7,614 nucleotides of DNA from Pseudomonadota bacterium (GCA_023428085.1 JAEYZK010000335.1:1-7614), one strand, 5' to 3'. Shown: positions 1 through 6,994, counted from the stretch's first letter. Numbers and translations: made by a program. The notes: generated by a model from the letters alone, not told the origin.

Positions 1-546
1 CTCCTCGGCCGCGGCGGGGAGCTTCGCGGCGTCCACGACCGCGCGCGCGAAGCCGGCGTGGCCGACCTCCACGCGCGCGCCGCCGAGGCCGACCCGCGCG
101 AGCGCCTGCGCGAGCAGGACCAGCATCTCCGCGTCCGCGTCCGGGCCGCCGGCGCCGAGGAGCTCCACACCGGCCTGGTAGACCTCGCGCGGCACGCCCG
201 CCCGCGCCTCCCGCGCCCGGAGGACCGGGCCGTCGTAGCAGAGGCGCGCCGGCGCCGGGAGGGCGTCCGGCCGGGCGGCGTACAGGCGCGCGATCTGCGG
301 CGTGATGTCCGGGCGGATGACCACCACCTCGCCCGAGCCCGGCTCGACGAACTTCACGGCGTCGGCGACCGCCGAGGGCGGCAGCCCGCGCTCGATCACC
401 TCCAGCCGCTCGAGCGTCGGCAGGAACAGCCGCCGGTAGCCGAAGCTCGAGAACACGTCCTGGAGCCTGCCCGAGAGCTCCGCCAGGTGGGCGGAGTGAT
501 CGGGCAGGAGGTCGCGGAGGCCGGAGGGGAGCGAGAGATCGAGCAT
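1..546 (-). CDS. hisZ: ATP phosphoribosyltransferase regulatory subunit HisZ (N-terminal part, runs off left edge)
   Basis: HisZ is a catalytically inactive histidyl-tRNA-synthetase paralogue. It forms a complex with short-form HisG and makes the first enzyme of histidine synthesis active and histidine-sensitive. The 182 visible residues show the class II synthetase fold signatures: LPSGLRDLLPD at 6-16, FGYRRLFLPTLE near 35-46, the HisZ-like RPDITPQIARLYA at 78-90 (true HisRS normally has RPE at this place), and RLCYDGPVLR at 101-110 followed by EVYQAGVELLG at 121-131. The C-terminal half lies beyond the window. The ATG at 546 fits the family, which begins just before the P-x-G-x-RDLLP motif. 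No Shine-Dalgarno is visible: the bases before ATG are GACCACCGCC, and a heptamer repeat fills the leader. It lies 93 bp downstream of serA on the same strand, so both may be cotranscribed. HisS is the main alternative; the motif details favour HisZ. Confidence 0.9.
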   Translation of the reverse strand, partial: MLDLSLPSGLRDLLPDHSAHLAELSGRLQDVFSSFGYRRLFLPTLERLEVIERGLPPSAVADAVKFVEPGSGEVVVIRPDITPQIARLYAARPDALPAPARLCYDGPVLRAREARAGVPREVYQAGVELLGAGGPDADAEMLVLLAQALARVGLGGARVEVGHAGFARAVVDAAKLPAAAEE

Positions 547-548
547 GG

Positions 549-597
549 CGGTGGTCAGCGATCAGTGGTCAGTGAACAGTGGTCAGCGATCAGCAAT
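549..597. repeat. Tandem heptamer array, consensus CAGYRRW, between serA and hisZ
   Basis: Six consecutive 7-bp units read on the plus strand from 556: CAGCGAT, CAGTGGT, CAGTGAA, CAGTGGT, CAGCGAT, CAGCAAT. A degenerate CGGTGGT precedes them at 549-555. A 15-bp direct repeat (GTGGTCAGCGATCAG at 551 and 579) is offset by exactly four units. The array is visibly richer in A/T than the flanking coding DNA and ends two bases from the hisZ start codon. Heptanucleotide short tandem repeats are known as intergenic elements in other bacteria, for instance the STRR elements of cyanobacteria; whether this one is related is not known. Confidence 0.85.
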
Positions 598-639
598 CGA
601 ACTGACGATTGAAGACCGAGCACCGAGGGCTGACCCCCG

Positions 640-2226
640 CTACAGGACGATCGCCCGCACCACGCGGACGTGCGGCAGCTTCCGGAGGCCGTCCAGCACC
701 TCCTGCGACGGCTTCGAGTCCACGTTGAGGAACGCGAACGCGCGCGACTTGTCGTCGAGGCGCGAGAGCGAGATCCGGGCGATGTTCACGCCGGCCGCGC
801 CGAGCGCGGTGCCGAGGTTGCCGACCACGCCGGGCGAGTCGTCGTTCTCGCACATGATGACGTTCCCGTCCGGGACCGCCTCGAGGCGGAAGCCGTCCAC
901 GCGCACGATGCGGGCGTCGTGCTTGCCGTACACGGTCCCGGCGGCCTGGACCGCGCCCGCGGGCCCGCTCACCCGGACGGTGACGAGGCTCGCGTAGTCG
1001 AGCGGCTCGGCGGTCCGGACCTCCTTCACGGCGAGGCCGCGGTCGCGCGCGATGGCGGGCGCGTTCACCTCGTTGACCGGCGTGTCCATGAAGTGGCGGA
1101 GGAAGCCGACGAGCGCCCGGTTCGCGAGCGGGCGCGACGGGTGCGCGGCGAGCTCGCCGGCGACCTCGACGGTCACCTCGGTCGGCCCGGCCGGCGCGAT
1201 CTGCGCGGCGAGCGACCCGAGCTTCTCGACCAGCGGGAGGTACGGCGACAGCTGCTCCATGACCTCCTTCGGCAGCCCGAGCACGTTGACGGCGTTCTTC
1301 ACGACGCCCTGGTTCAGGTAGAGCGCGAGCTGCTCGGCGATGGCGATCGCGACCGCCGACTGCGCCTCCTCGGTCGAGGCGCCGATGTGCGGCGTGCAGG
1401 CGAAGTTCTCGAACTTGAAGAGCGGGTGGTCGGCCGGGGGCGGCTCCTTCTCGAAGACGTCCATGGCCGCGCCGCCCACCTGGCCCGCCGCCAGCGCGTC
1501 GGCGAGCGCCTTCTCGTCCACGATCCCGCCCCGCGCGCAGTTCACGAGGAGCGCGCCCTTCTTCATCTTGGCGAAGACGGCGGCGTTGACGAGGTTCTTC
1601 GTCTGCTCGTTGAGCGGCACGTGCAGGGAGAAGACGTCCGCGCTCCGCCAGAGCGTGTCGAGGTCCACGAGCTCCACGCCGAGCTTCTGGGCGGCGTCCG
1701 CCGAGATGAACGGGTCGTAGGCGAGGACCCGCATCTTGAGCGCGATCGCGCGATCGACGAGGACCGAGCCGATGTTGCCGATCCCCACGACGCCCAGCGT
1801 CTTCCCGGCGAGCTCGTGCCCCTGGAACTTCTTCTTCTCCCACTTGCCCGCCTTCACGCTGGCGGTCGCGGCGGCGACGTGGCGGGAGAGCGACAGCATG
1901 AGCGCGAGCGCGAGCTCGGCCACGGTGGTGGACGAGCCGCCCGGCGTGTTCATCACCACGACGCCGCGGCGCGTGGCCGCGTCGAGATCGACGTTGTCCA
2001 CGCCGACGCCGGCGCGCCCGACGACCTTGAGCTTCTTCGCCTTGTCGAGGAGCTTGGCGTTCACCTTCGTCGCGCTCCGGACCGCGAGCGCGTCGTAGTC
2101 GCCGATGATGGCCTCGAGCTCCTCGGGCTTGAGGCCGACCTTCACGTCGACCTCCAGGCCGGCCTTCTTCAGGATCTGGACGGCCTCCTGGGACAGATCA
2201 TCCGAGACGAGCACGCGCGCGGTCAT
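640..2226 (-). CDS. serA: D-3-phosphoglycerate dehydrogenase
   Basis: Oxidises 3-phosphoglycerate to 3-phosphohydroxypyruvate with NAD, the committed step of serine synthesis, in the cytoplasm. The 528 residues match the long SerA type: substrate domain with VGRAGVGVDNVD (69-80) and NTPGGSSTTVAELALALM (93-110); Rossmann motif GIGNIG (148-153), followed at the end of the next strand by D171; the catalytic triad of the D-2-hydroxyacid dehydrogenase family as Arg232 (in NCARGGIVDE), Glu261 (in DVFEKEPP) and His280 (in TPHIGAS); then an ASB domain (about 320-450) and a C-terminal ACT domain (about 455-528, DDSPGVVGNLGTALG). The ACT domain suggests serine feedback, by family knowledge. Start: ATG at 2226 has GGAGG (2235-2239 on the complement) eight bases upstream. 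The stop is TAG. A poor promoter candidate, TTGACG (2319-2324) then N17 then TAAGCC, overlaps the stop of the upstream TetR gene; serA may instead be read from further upstream. Confidence 0.96.
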   Translation of the reverse strand: MTARVLVSDDLSQEAVQILKKAGLEVDVKVGLKPEELEAIIGDYDALAVRSATKVNAKLLDKAKKLKVVGRAGVGVDNVDLDAATRRGVVVMNTPGGSSTTVAELALALMLSLSRHVAAATASVKAGKWEKKKFQGHELAGKTLGVVGIGNIGSVLVDRAIALKMRVLAYDPFISADAAQKLGVELVDLDTLWRSADVFSLHVPLNEQTKNLVNAAVFAKMKKGALLVNCARGGIVDEKALADALAAGQVGGAAMDVFEKEPPPADHPLFKFENFACTPHIGASTEEAQSAVAIAIAEQLALYLNQGVVKNAVNVLGLPKEVMEQLSPYLPLVEKLGSLAAQIAPAGPTEVTVEVAGELAAHPSRPLANRALVGFLRHFMDTPVNEVNAPAIARDRGLAVKEVRTAEPLDYASLVTVRVSGPAGAVQAAGTVYGKHDARIVRVDGFRLEAVPDGNVIMCENDDSPGVVGNLGTALGAAGVNIARISLSRLDDKSRAFAFLNVDSKPSQEVLDGLRKLPHVRVVRAIVL

Positions 2227-2320
2227 GGCCCCAACCTCCCGTGGCGCCGCCCGCCCGGGAGCGGGCGCGGGGCGCGGGTGAAGACGAATGCCACCGGCTT
2301 ACCAGCGGCGACTTGGCGCG

Positions 2321-2977
2321 TCAACGAGCGCCGACGCGGAGCCCGTCCACCGCCGTCGCGACCAGCTCCGCCCTGGCCCGGTCGATCTCCTGCTCGTCGC
2401 CCGCGGGGACGAGGCCCATCACCATGCCGGAGAGGGTGAGCTCCATCGCCCCGAGCAGCGCCGTCGCGGCCACCACCGGGCTCGCCTCGCGCCGCAGCTC
2501 CCCCCGCTCCTGCCCCTGCCGCACCACCTCGGCGAGGAGCCGAACCGCCGTCTCGAAGGTCTCGCGCGTCGAGCCCGCGCGCAGGCCCTGCGGCGTGTGG
2601 GTCACCTCGAGCATCAGGACCCGGACCGCCGCCGGCGCCGTCTTGTACACGTCGAAGACGAAGCCGAACATGTCGGAGATCTTCTCGGCGGCGGTCCCCG
2701 GCCCCGCGTCGATCCGCTCCAGCGCGCCGATGAAGATCGTCCACTGCTCGTCGAAGACGCTCTCGAGCAGCTCGTCCTTGTTCTGGAAGTAGTGGTAGAC
2801 GAGGCCGTAGGCGACGCCCGCCGCGCGGGCCACGTCGGCGATCCGGCAGCCGTGGTAGCCCTTCTCCGCGAAGACCCGGACCGCGGCGTGCAGGATCAAC
2901 CGGCGCTTGTCCTGCTCCGGCGCGCCGTCGCCCGCCTCCTCGCGCTCCCTCGGAGTCCCTCGCGCTCGTGTCGCCAC
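2321..2977 (-). CDS. TetR/AcrR-family transcriptional regulator
   Basis: A ligand-responsive DNA-binding repressor by family. Counting from the GTG at 2977 (218 residues), the TetR N-terminal domain is clear: DKRRLILHAAVRVFAEKGYH (23-42), then the helix-turn-helix RIADVARAAGVAYGLVYHYF (45-64) and NKDELLESVF (66-75). The remaining ~140 residues are helical with no diagnostic motif; the N-domain style resembles the FadR/YsiA-type fatty-acid regulators, but that is only a hint. The frame stays open upstream to a GTG at 3076, four bases past the lptD stop, giving 251 residues. I prefer 2977 because the extra 33 residues are Arg/Pro/Gly-rich filler before an already sufficient leader of 22 residues, and 218 is a normal family length. 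Neither start has a convincing Shine-Dalgarno. It lies between lptD and serA; its target is unknown and could be itself. Confidence 0.9.
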   Translation of the reverse strand: MATRARGTPREREEAGDGAPEQDKRRLILHAAVRVFAEKGYHGCRIADVARAAGVAYGLVYHYFQNKDELLESVFDEQWTIFIGALERIDAGPGTAAEKISDMFGFVFDVYKTAPAAVRVLMLEVTHTPQGLRAGSTRETFETAVRLLAEVVRQGQERGELRREASPVVAATALLGAMELTLSGMVMGLVPAGDEQEIDRARAELVATAVDGLRVGAR

Positions 2978-2983
2978 GGATCG

Positions 2984-3013
2984 ATTCTCGGTGCGCCCTT
3001 CACCTTCCGGCAA
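2984..3013 (-). promoter_or_regulatory. Weak sigma70-like promoter candidate before the TetR gene
   Basis: On the complement, TTGCCG (3008-3013) and GAGAAT (2984-2989) are separated by 18 bp; each matches the sigma70 consensus at four of six positions. The predicted transcript would begin about at the GTG at 2977, giving a leaderless or nearly leaderless message, which would fit the lack of a ribosome binding site. In DNA this GC-rich such matches have some value, but chance is not excluded. Confidence 0.25.
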
Positions 3014-3080
3014 TCCCAATGGATCCCAGGGCCGCGCTGCGACCCCGAAGGGACCGGGCCGCCGCGCGCGGCGCACGGCG

Positions 3081-5513
3081 TCACGGGCGCTTCGTCGCAG
3101 CGCCCTGGAGGATCTTGGAGAGATCCACGTCGAGCCCGTACGTCATGTTGTCGCAGGCGTCGCGGCTCGCGCGCACCCGGACGGTGAAGCACTGGCACGG
3201 CGAGTCCCAGGCCACGGCCGCGGCCTGCTCGACGATCCGCCCCGCGGGCACGGCGCGCGGGGTGGTCTCGCCGCCGCCGCAGCGGTACGCGGGATATTCA
3301 CGCGCCGTGATCTTCGCGTCGTAGTCGAACGCGGCCCCGCCGAGGGCCAGCCGGGCGCCGACCCGGTACCAGGCCTCCGGCGGAGCGCCCGAGGGCCGCA
3401 GGTCGAACAGCGCGTCGACGCCCGCCCCCTGCGCCCCGACGGCGCCCGCCCCCGTGGCGTCGAGCGAGACGCGGAGCGCGTCGCCGCGCCGGTCGCGCAG
3501 GCTCGCCCCCAGGTGCAGGCGCGTGAGCTCGTCGAGCCACGAGCGCTCCCACCCCGGAGCGCGCGGCGGCCGGCCGCCGAACGCGAGGAGCCGGACGCTC
3601 CCGTCGAGGCGGAGCGGCCCGCGGGCGGCGGCGAGCGCGGCGAAGCTCTCCGCCAGGCGGCCTGCGCGCACGTCCGCGTCCTGGCCGAGCGTGAGCCCGA
3701 GCGAGCCACCCGGCCCGGCGAGCCGCGTCCCGAGCGTCGCCCGCGCCTGCGCGTACGCTCCGTCGGGCGCGGCCGAGAGCTGCTGCACGAGCACCTCGGG
3801 AGCGGTGCGGTCCCACGGGTCGTACGCGGGGAACGGCTGCGCGTCGTCGGCCCGCCACGCCGCGGTGCCTGCGACGAGCTCCAGGCGCGGGACGATGCGA
3901 TGCTCGACGTCGCCGTACCGGCGCGCGAGCTCGGCGGCGGCGGAGAGGCCGGCGACGCCCCACGCCGCGCTCGTGGGATCCGCCGCGTCGAAGGCGTATC
4001 CCATGGCCGCGCCCCGGACCCAGGGTTCGACGGAGACCGTCCGGCCGAGGAGCGCGGGGAGCGAGAGCTGGAGGCGCGACTCCGCGCGCGTCACCGCCTC
4101 GCGCGGGAGCGGCGCCTGGTCCGCCGCGCGCGAGAACCCCGGATCCGTCGGGAGGAGCGGGGCCTCGTGCCCGTCGAACGGCGCGAAGCGCGAGACGCCC
4201 GCCCGCCCCTGGAGCTGGAGCCCGCCCGCGCCCTCCGGGAGGAGCCGCGCCGAGATCGACGGCCAGCGATGGAGCGCCGGCAGGGACAGGCCGAACCAGC
4301 TCGGCGTGCCCGGCCGGAACCGATCGTCGTGGGCGAGCGGCTCGAGGTACGCCGCGCCGCCCTCGAGCACCCACCGCTCGCCGCGGCGCGAGACGAGCAC
4401 GTCCGAGCGGCTGTAGTACGCGTCGCCCGGGAGGCCGGCGCCGCGGAGGTCGCGGAACAGGAACGCGTCCTGGGCGAGCGAGAGGTTCGCCACGAGCCGG
4501 GTGCCGTCCCCCAGGCGCTGCCGGTGCGACCCCTCGATCGAGAGCCGGAGGCCCCCGCCGCCGGGCGCGCCGGAGCCGCCCTCCGCGCTCGGCCGCAGGT
4601 GCTCGCGGACGAGGTCCTGCACGAGGTGGAGGCGCACCTCGCCCGCGGCGCCCTCGGCCGGCGCCCAGCGCAGCTCCAGCCCGAGCCCCGGACCCTCCAC
4701 GGCGCCCCCGCTGCCCGGATCCTCCGGCCCGAAGAAGTACTCGGGCGTGAGCGTGACGTCGGCGCTCCGACCCAGGGTGAAGTAGACCGGGAGCCCGATC
4801 GCGAACCCGGTGACCGAGGGGCGCGCGGAGAGCTCCGGGAAGAGCAGGCCGGACTGCCGATCCCGGAGCGGGAGCGAGAGCCAGGGGACCGCCAGCACCG
4901 GGACCGGCCGCGTGACGCCGACGAACCGGGGCGTCACCCGCAGCACCGGCCACGAGAGCGACAGCCGATCCCCCTCGACCCTGGCGCGCCCCGCCGCGAG
5001 CTCCCAGGTGGGCGCCCGCCCCGGACCGCAGTCGCAGAGGGTCAGCCGCGCGCCGGAGATCCCGAGCCGGCCCTCGGCGTCGCCCTCCACCCGGTCCGCC
5101 GTGAGCGAGAGCCGGTTCCGGCCCTGCCGCGCCTCCGCGAGCGAGGCGATCCGCTGCGGCTCGAGCGGCTTCTCCTTGAGGAACGCGACGACCTCGCTCG
5201 CCTCGAACGGGCCGTCGAGCACGGCGTGGATCGCCTCGGCCTGCACCGCGCGGGTGGCGTCGAGGAGGAGGACGCCCCCCGCGGCCCACACCTCGCCGGT
5301 CTGGGGATCGACCGTGGCGCGCGCGGCGCGCAGCACCACCCCGCCCCGGCGAACCACCGCCCCCCCGGAGAGCTCGTACCTCCCGGTCTCGCCGCGGAAC
5401 ACCACGTGGGCGGCCTCGAACGCGACGTCGCCGGTCGCCGCCGGGAGACCGGTGGGCGGCGCCATGAGGCCGGCGAGGAGCGCGGCCGCGGTGAGGGCGG
5501 CGAGAGGGGTCAC
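3081..5513 (-). CDS. lptD: LPS-assembly outer-membrane protein LptD (OstA/Imp)
   Basis: The outer-membrane barrel that, with LptE, receives lipopolysaccharide from the periplasmic Lpt bridge and inserts it into the outer leaflet. The 810 residues (normal family length) show a hydrophobic signal peptide (2-27), an OstA-type N-domain (about 29-165; GRYELSGGAVVRRGGVVLRA at 44-63 is typical), then the barrel opening with the family hallmarks VPWLSLPLRDRQSGLLFPEL (209-228) and PVYFTLGRSADVTLTPEYF (242-260), and beta-rich sequence to the end. Cysteines: C160 and C162 (LCDCGP) in the N-domain, C745, C773 and C775 (DSPCQCF), and C787 near the C-terminus. In E. coli LptD disulfides join the N-domain to the C-terminal barrel Cys pair, so the layout is analogous. 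The start is GTG at 5513; an in-frame TAG 11 codons upstream rules out a longer ATG start. It follows the AMIN gene by 30 bp and is in the same frame. No recognisable ribosome binding site. Confidence 0.9.
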   Translation of the reverse strand: MTPLAALTAAALLAGLMAPPTGLPAATGDVAFEAAHVVFRGETGRYELSGGAVVRRGGVVLRAARATVDPQTGEVWAAGGVLLLDATRAVQAEAIHAVLDGPFEASEVVAFLKEKPLEPQRIASLAEARQGRNRLSLTADRVEGDAEGRLGISGARLTLCDCGPGRAPTWELAAGRARVEGDRLSLSWPVLRVTPRFVGVTRPVPVLAVPWLSLPLRDRQSGLLFPELSARPSVTGFAIGLPVYFTLGRSADVTLTPEYFFGPEDPGSGGAVEGPGLGLELRWAPAEGAAGEVRLHLVQDLVREHLRPSAEGGSGAPGGGGLRLSIEGSHRQRLGDGTRLVANLSLAQDAFLFRDLRGAGLPGDAYYSRSDVLVSRRGERWVLEGGAAYLEPLAHDDRFRPGTPSWFGLSLPALHRWPSISARLLPEGAGGLQLQGRAGVSRFAPFDGHEAPLLPTDPGFSRAADQAPLPREAVTRAESRLQLSLPALLGRTVSVEPWVRGAAMGYAFDAADPTSAAWGVAGLSAAAELARRYGDVEHRIVPRLELVAGTAAWRADDAQPFPAYDPWDRTAPEVLVQQLSAAPDGAYAQARATLGTRLAGPGGSLGLTLGQDADVRAGRLAESFAALAAARGPLRLDGSVRLLAFGGRPPRAPGWERSWLDELTRLHLGASLRDRRGDALRVSLDATGAGAVGAQGAGVDALFDLRPSGAPPEAWYRVGARLALGGAAFDYDAKITAREYPAYRCGGGETTPRAVPAGRIVEQAAAVAWDSPCQCFTVRVRASRDACDNMTYGLDVDLSKILQGAATKRP

Positions 5514-5543
5514 GTCGAGCGCGGAGAGACCGCGCCGAGTCTA

Positions 5544-6920
5544 CTACTCCGTGAGCTGGACCGCGCCAGCTTCCGCGCCGCCCGCCGGGGCGGGCGTGGC
5601 GGCAGGCTCGGCGGTCGCCGCCGACGGGGGCCGCTGGAAGTCCACCGCCACCATGTCCCCCACGACCTTCTGCGCGTAGGGCACGCGCTGGCGGAGCTTC
5701 ACGGTCAGCACATAGCTCGTGCCCTGGCGGGACGGCTCGATCATCTGGACCGCGGACGGGAAGAACGAGGTGTCGAGGAACCGCAGGTCGTTCGCGCGCG
5801 TCGCCCGCGTGTTCTCGACCTCGATCTGCACCGTCTGATCGTCCACGTCCGTGACGCGGAACTGGACCGCGTCGCTGGTCCGGACGAAGACGCGGGAGAC
5901 CCCGGGGAGCTGCTTGAACCCGACCTCGCGGAGCCTGGCCGGCGGCGCGTCCGCCGAGAGGCGCTCGACGTCGCCGGCGGGCTTGCCCTCCCGCGCAGCG
6001 GCGACCTCCGCCTCGCGGGCGGCCGCGATCTCGGCCTCGAGCGCCTTCTGCTCGGCGTCCTCCTGGGCCGTGGGCGCGTCGGCGTCGGCCTTCGCCTTGG
6101 CCCGCGCGTCGGCGTCGGCCTTCGCCTGTGCCTCTGCGTCGGCCTTGGCCTTCGCGTCCGCGTCCGCCCTGGCCTTCGCGTCCGCGTCCGCCTTGGCCTT
6201 GGCGTCCGCGTCGGCCTTGGCCCGCGCGTCCGCGTCCATCCGGGCCTGCGCCTCTGCGTCGGCCTTCGCCTGCGCCTCTGCGTCGGCCTTGGCCTTCGCG
6301 TCCGCCCTGGCCTGCGCCTCCGCATCCGCCTTGGCCTTCGCCTCCGCGTCCGCCCTGGCCTTTTCCTCTGCGTCGGCCTTCGCCTTCGCGTCCGCGTCCG
6401 CCTTGGCCTGGGCCTCGGCGGCAGCCTTCGCGTCCGCGTCGGCCCTGGCCCTGGCCTCGGCCTCCTGCTGCGCCTTCGCGTCCGGCTCCGCGGCGGGCGG
6501 AGGCGCGGCGGCGACGGCGGCGGCCGCCCCGGCCGGCTTCGCGATCCGGACGACGAGCCCGGTGCCGGAGTCCTCGATCGCCGGGGGATCGACCTCGGTC
6601 GTGAACACGATGATCACGCGGGCGATCGCGCTCGCGTCCGAGCCGTAGGAGAGGTTCTTCACCGCCTTGACGATCCCACCCGCGCCGCTCAGCTCCGCGG
6701 CGACGCCCTCGAACCTCGACTCCGAGAAGTCGATCACGAACCGCGGCTCGTCGGCCATCGAGAAGGTCGTGAAGCTCGGGCGCTTGGTGCCTTTCACCGT
6801 CAGCACCACCTCGGCGCCCGCGTCCGAGACCTCGACGGCGGAGATGACGTTCAGATCCACCGCAGCCGCGGGGGCGGCGAGGGCGGCGGCGAGGAGGGCG
6901 AAGAGGGGGCGAGCACGCAT
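5544..6920 (-). CDS. Periplasmic protein with two AMIN domains joined by an Ala/charged helical repeat
   Basis: 458 residues with no established name. The signal peptide (1-20, MRARPLFALL followed by Ala-rich sequence) has a likely cleavage after APAAA. An AMIN domain follows at about 21-128, with its usual core strand DEPRFVIDFSESRF (57-70). Next come an Ala/Pro linker (129-146), a highly repetitive Ala/Lys/Arg/Asp/Glu segment (147-282), a second helix-rich stretch (285-312), a second AMIN-like domain (about 330-430, GVSRVFVRTSD and DMVAVDFQRP at its edges) and an Ala/Pro-rich tail. AMIN domains of AmiC and PilQ bind the cell wall and help localisation, so a peptidoglycan-associated role is inferred. 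There is no secretin, amidase or membrane anchor, which rules out full-length PilQ or AmiC; TolA resemblance is limited to the spacer. Start ATG 6920 has GGAG (6928-6931) seven bases upstream. It ends in tandem TAG codons and is 30 bp upstream of lptD, probably cotranscribed. Confidence 0.85.
   Translation of the reverse strand: MRARPLFALLAAALAAPAAAVDLNVISAVEVSDAGAEVVLTVKGTKRPSFTTFSMADEPRFVIDFSESRFEGVAAELSGAGGIVKAVKNLSYGSDASAIARVIIVFTTEVDPPAIEDSGTGLVVRIAKPAGAAAAVAAAPPPAAEPDAKAQQEAEARARADADAKAAAEAQAKADADAKAKADAEEKARADAEAKAKADAEAQARADAKAKADAEAQAKADAEAQARMDADARAKADADAKAKADADAKARADADAKAKADAEAQAKADADARAKAKADADAPTAQEDAEQKALEAEIAAAREAEVAAAREGKPAGDVERLSADAPPARLREVGFKQLPGVSRVFVRTSDAVQFRVTDVDDQTVQIEVENTRATRANDLRFLDTSFFPSAVQMIEPSRQGTSYVLTVKLRQRVPYAQKVVGDMVAVDFQRPPSAATAEPAATPAPAGGAEAGAVQLTE
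6072..6449 (-). repeat. 24-bp in-frame repeat array encoding A-[KR]-A-D-A-[DE]-A-[KQR]
   Basis: Residues 158-283 of the AMIN protein are built from an eight-residue unit such as AKADADAK, AKADAEAQ or ARADADAK. Nearly every odd position is Ala and nearly every even position is charged or Gln. Two units are six residues (AAAEAQ at 166-171, ARADAK at 204-209) and one extra AK pair occurs at 274-275. At DNA level the plus strand shows recurring phrases like GCGTCGGCCTTGGCC and TTCGCGTCCGCGTC. Confidence 0.9.
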
Positions 6921-6953
6921 CGGAGGGCTCCGCAGTCTGGTCGCCCTTCGCCT

Positions 6954-6972
6954 CCGGCCCGGAACGGGCCGG
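6954..6972. other. Perfect 8-bp GC hairpin in the leader of the AMIN gene
   Basis: CCGGCCCG (6954-6961) and CGGGCCGG (6965-6972) are exact inverted repeats around a GAA loop. It lies between the candidate promoter and the ATG at 6920, so it would form in the 5' leader of the AMIN-lptD message. No T-run follows on either strand, so a simple intrinsic terminator is unlikely; it could influence stability or translation, or be a by-product of base composition. Confidence 0.55.
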
Positions 6973-6994
6973 GCCTACGCTCAGGGCAGGCCGG

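Noticed and set aside
549..597. Heptamer array as a CRISPR
   Set aside because: Units are 7 bp and contiguous, with no spacers and no cas genes.
58..612. Plus-strand frame opposite hisZ, ending in the heptamer array
   Set aside because: Its composition is antisense HisZ; the SVVSEQWS-like tail is only the translated repeat.
2252..2267. Hairpin CGCCCG-GGAG-CGGGCG in the serA leader as a terminator
   Set aside because: Only six pairs and no T-run; such GC inverted repeats are common by chance here.
2302..2324. TTGACG-N17-TAAGCC as a serA promoter
   Set aside because: The -35 is good but the -10 matches only the first two consensus bases; noted in the serA entry but not called.
670..2439. Long plus-strand frame opposite serA
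   Set aside because: Mirror of serA third-position bias; Arg/Asp/Val-rich translation without domains, while serA on the other strand has complete catalytic motifs.
5544..6920. AMIN protein as PilQ or TolA
   Set aside because: No secretin domain or neighbouring pil genes for PilQ; no N-terminal inner-membrane anchor kept or TolA domain III for TolA. Only parts of each are present.
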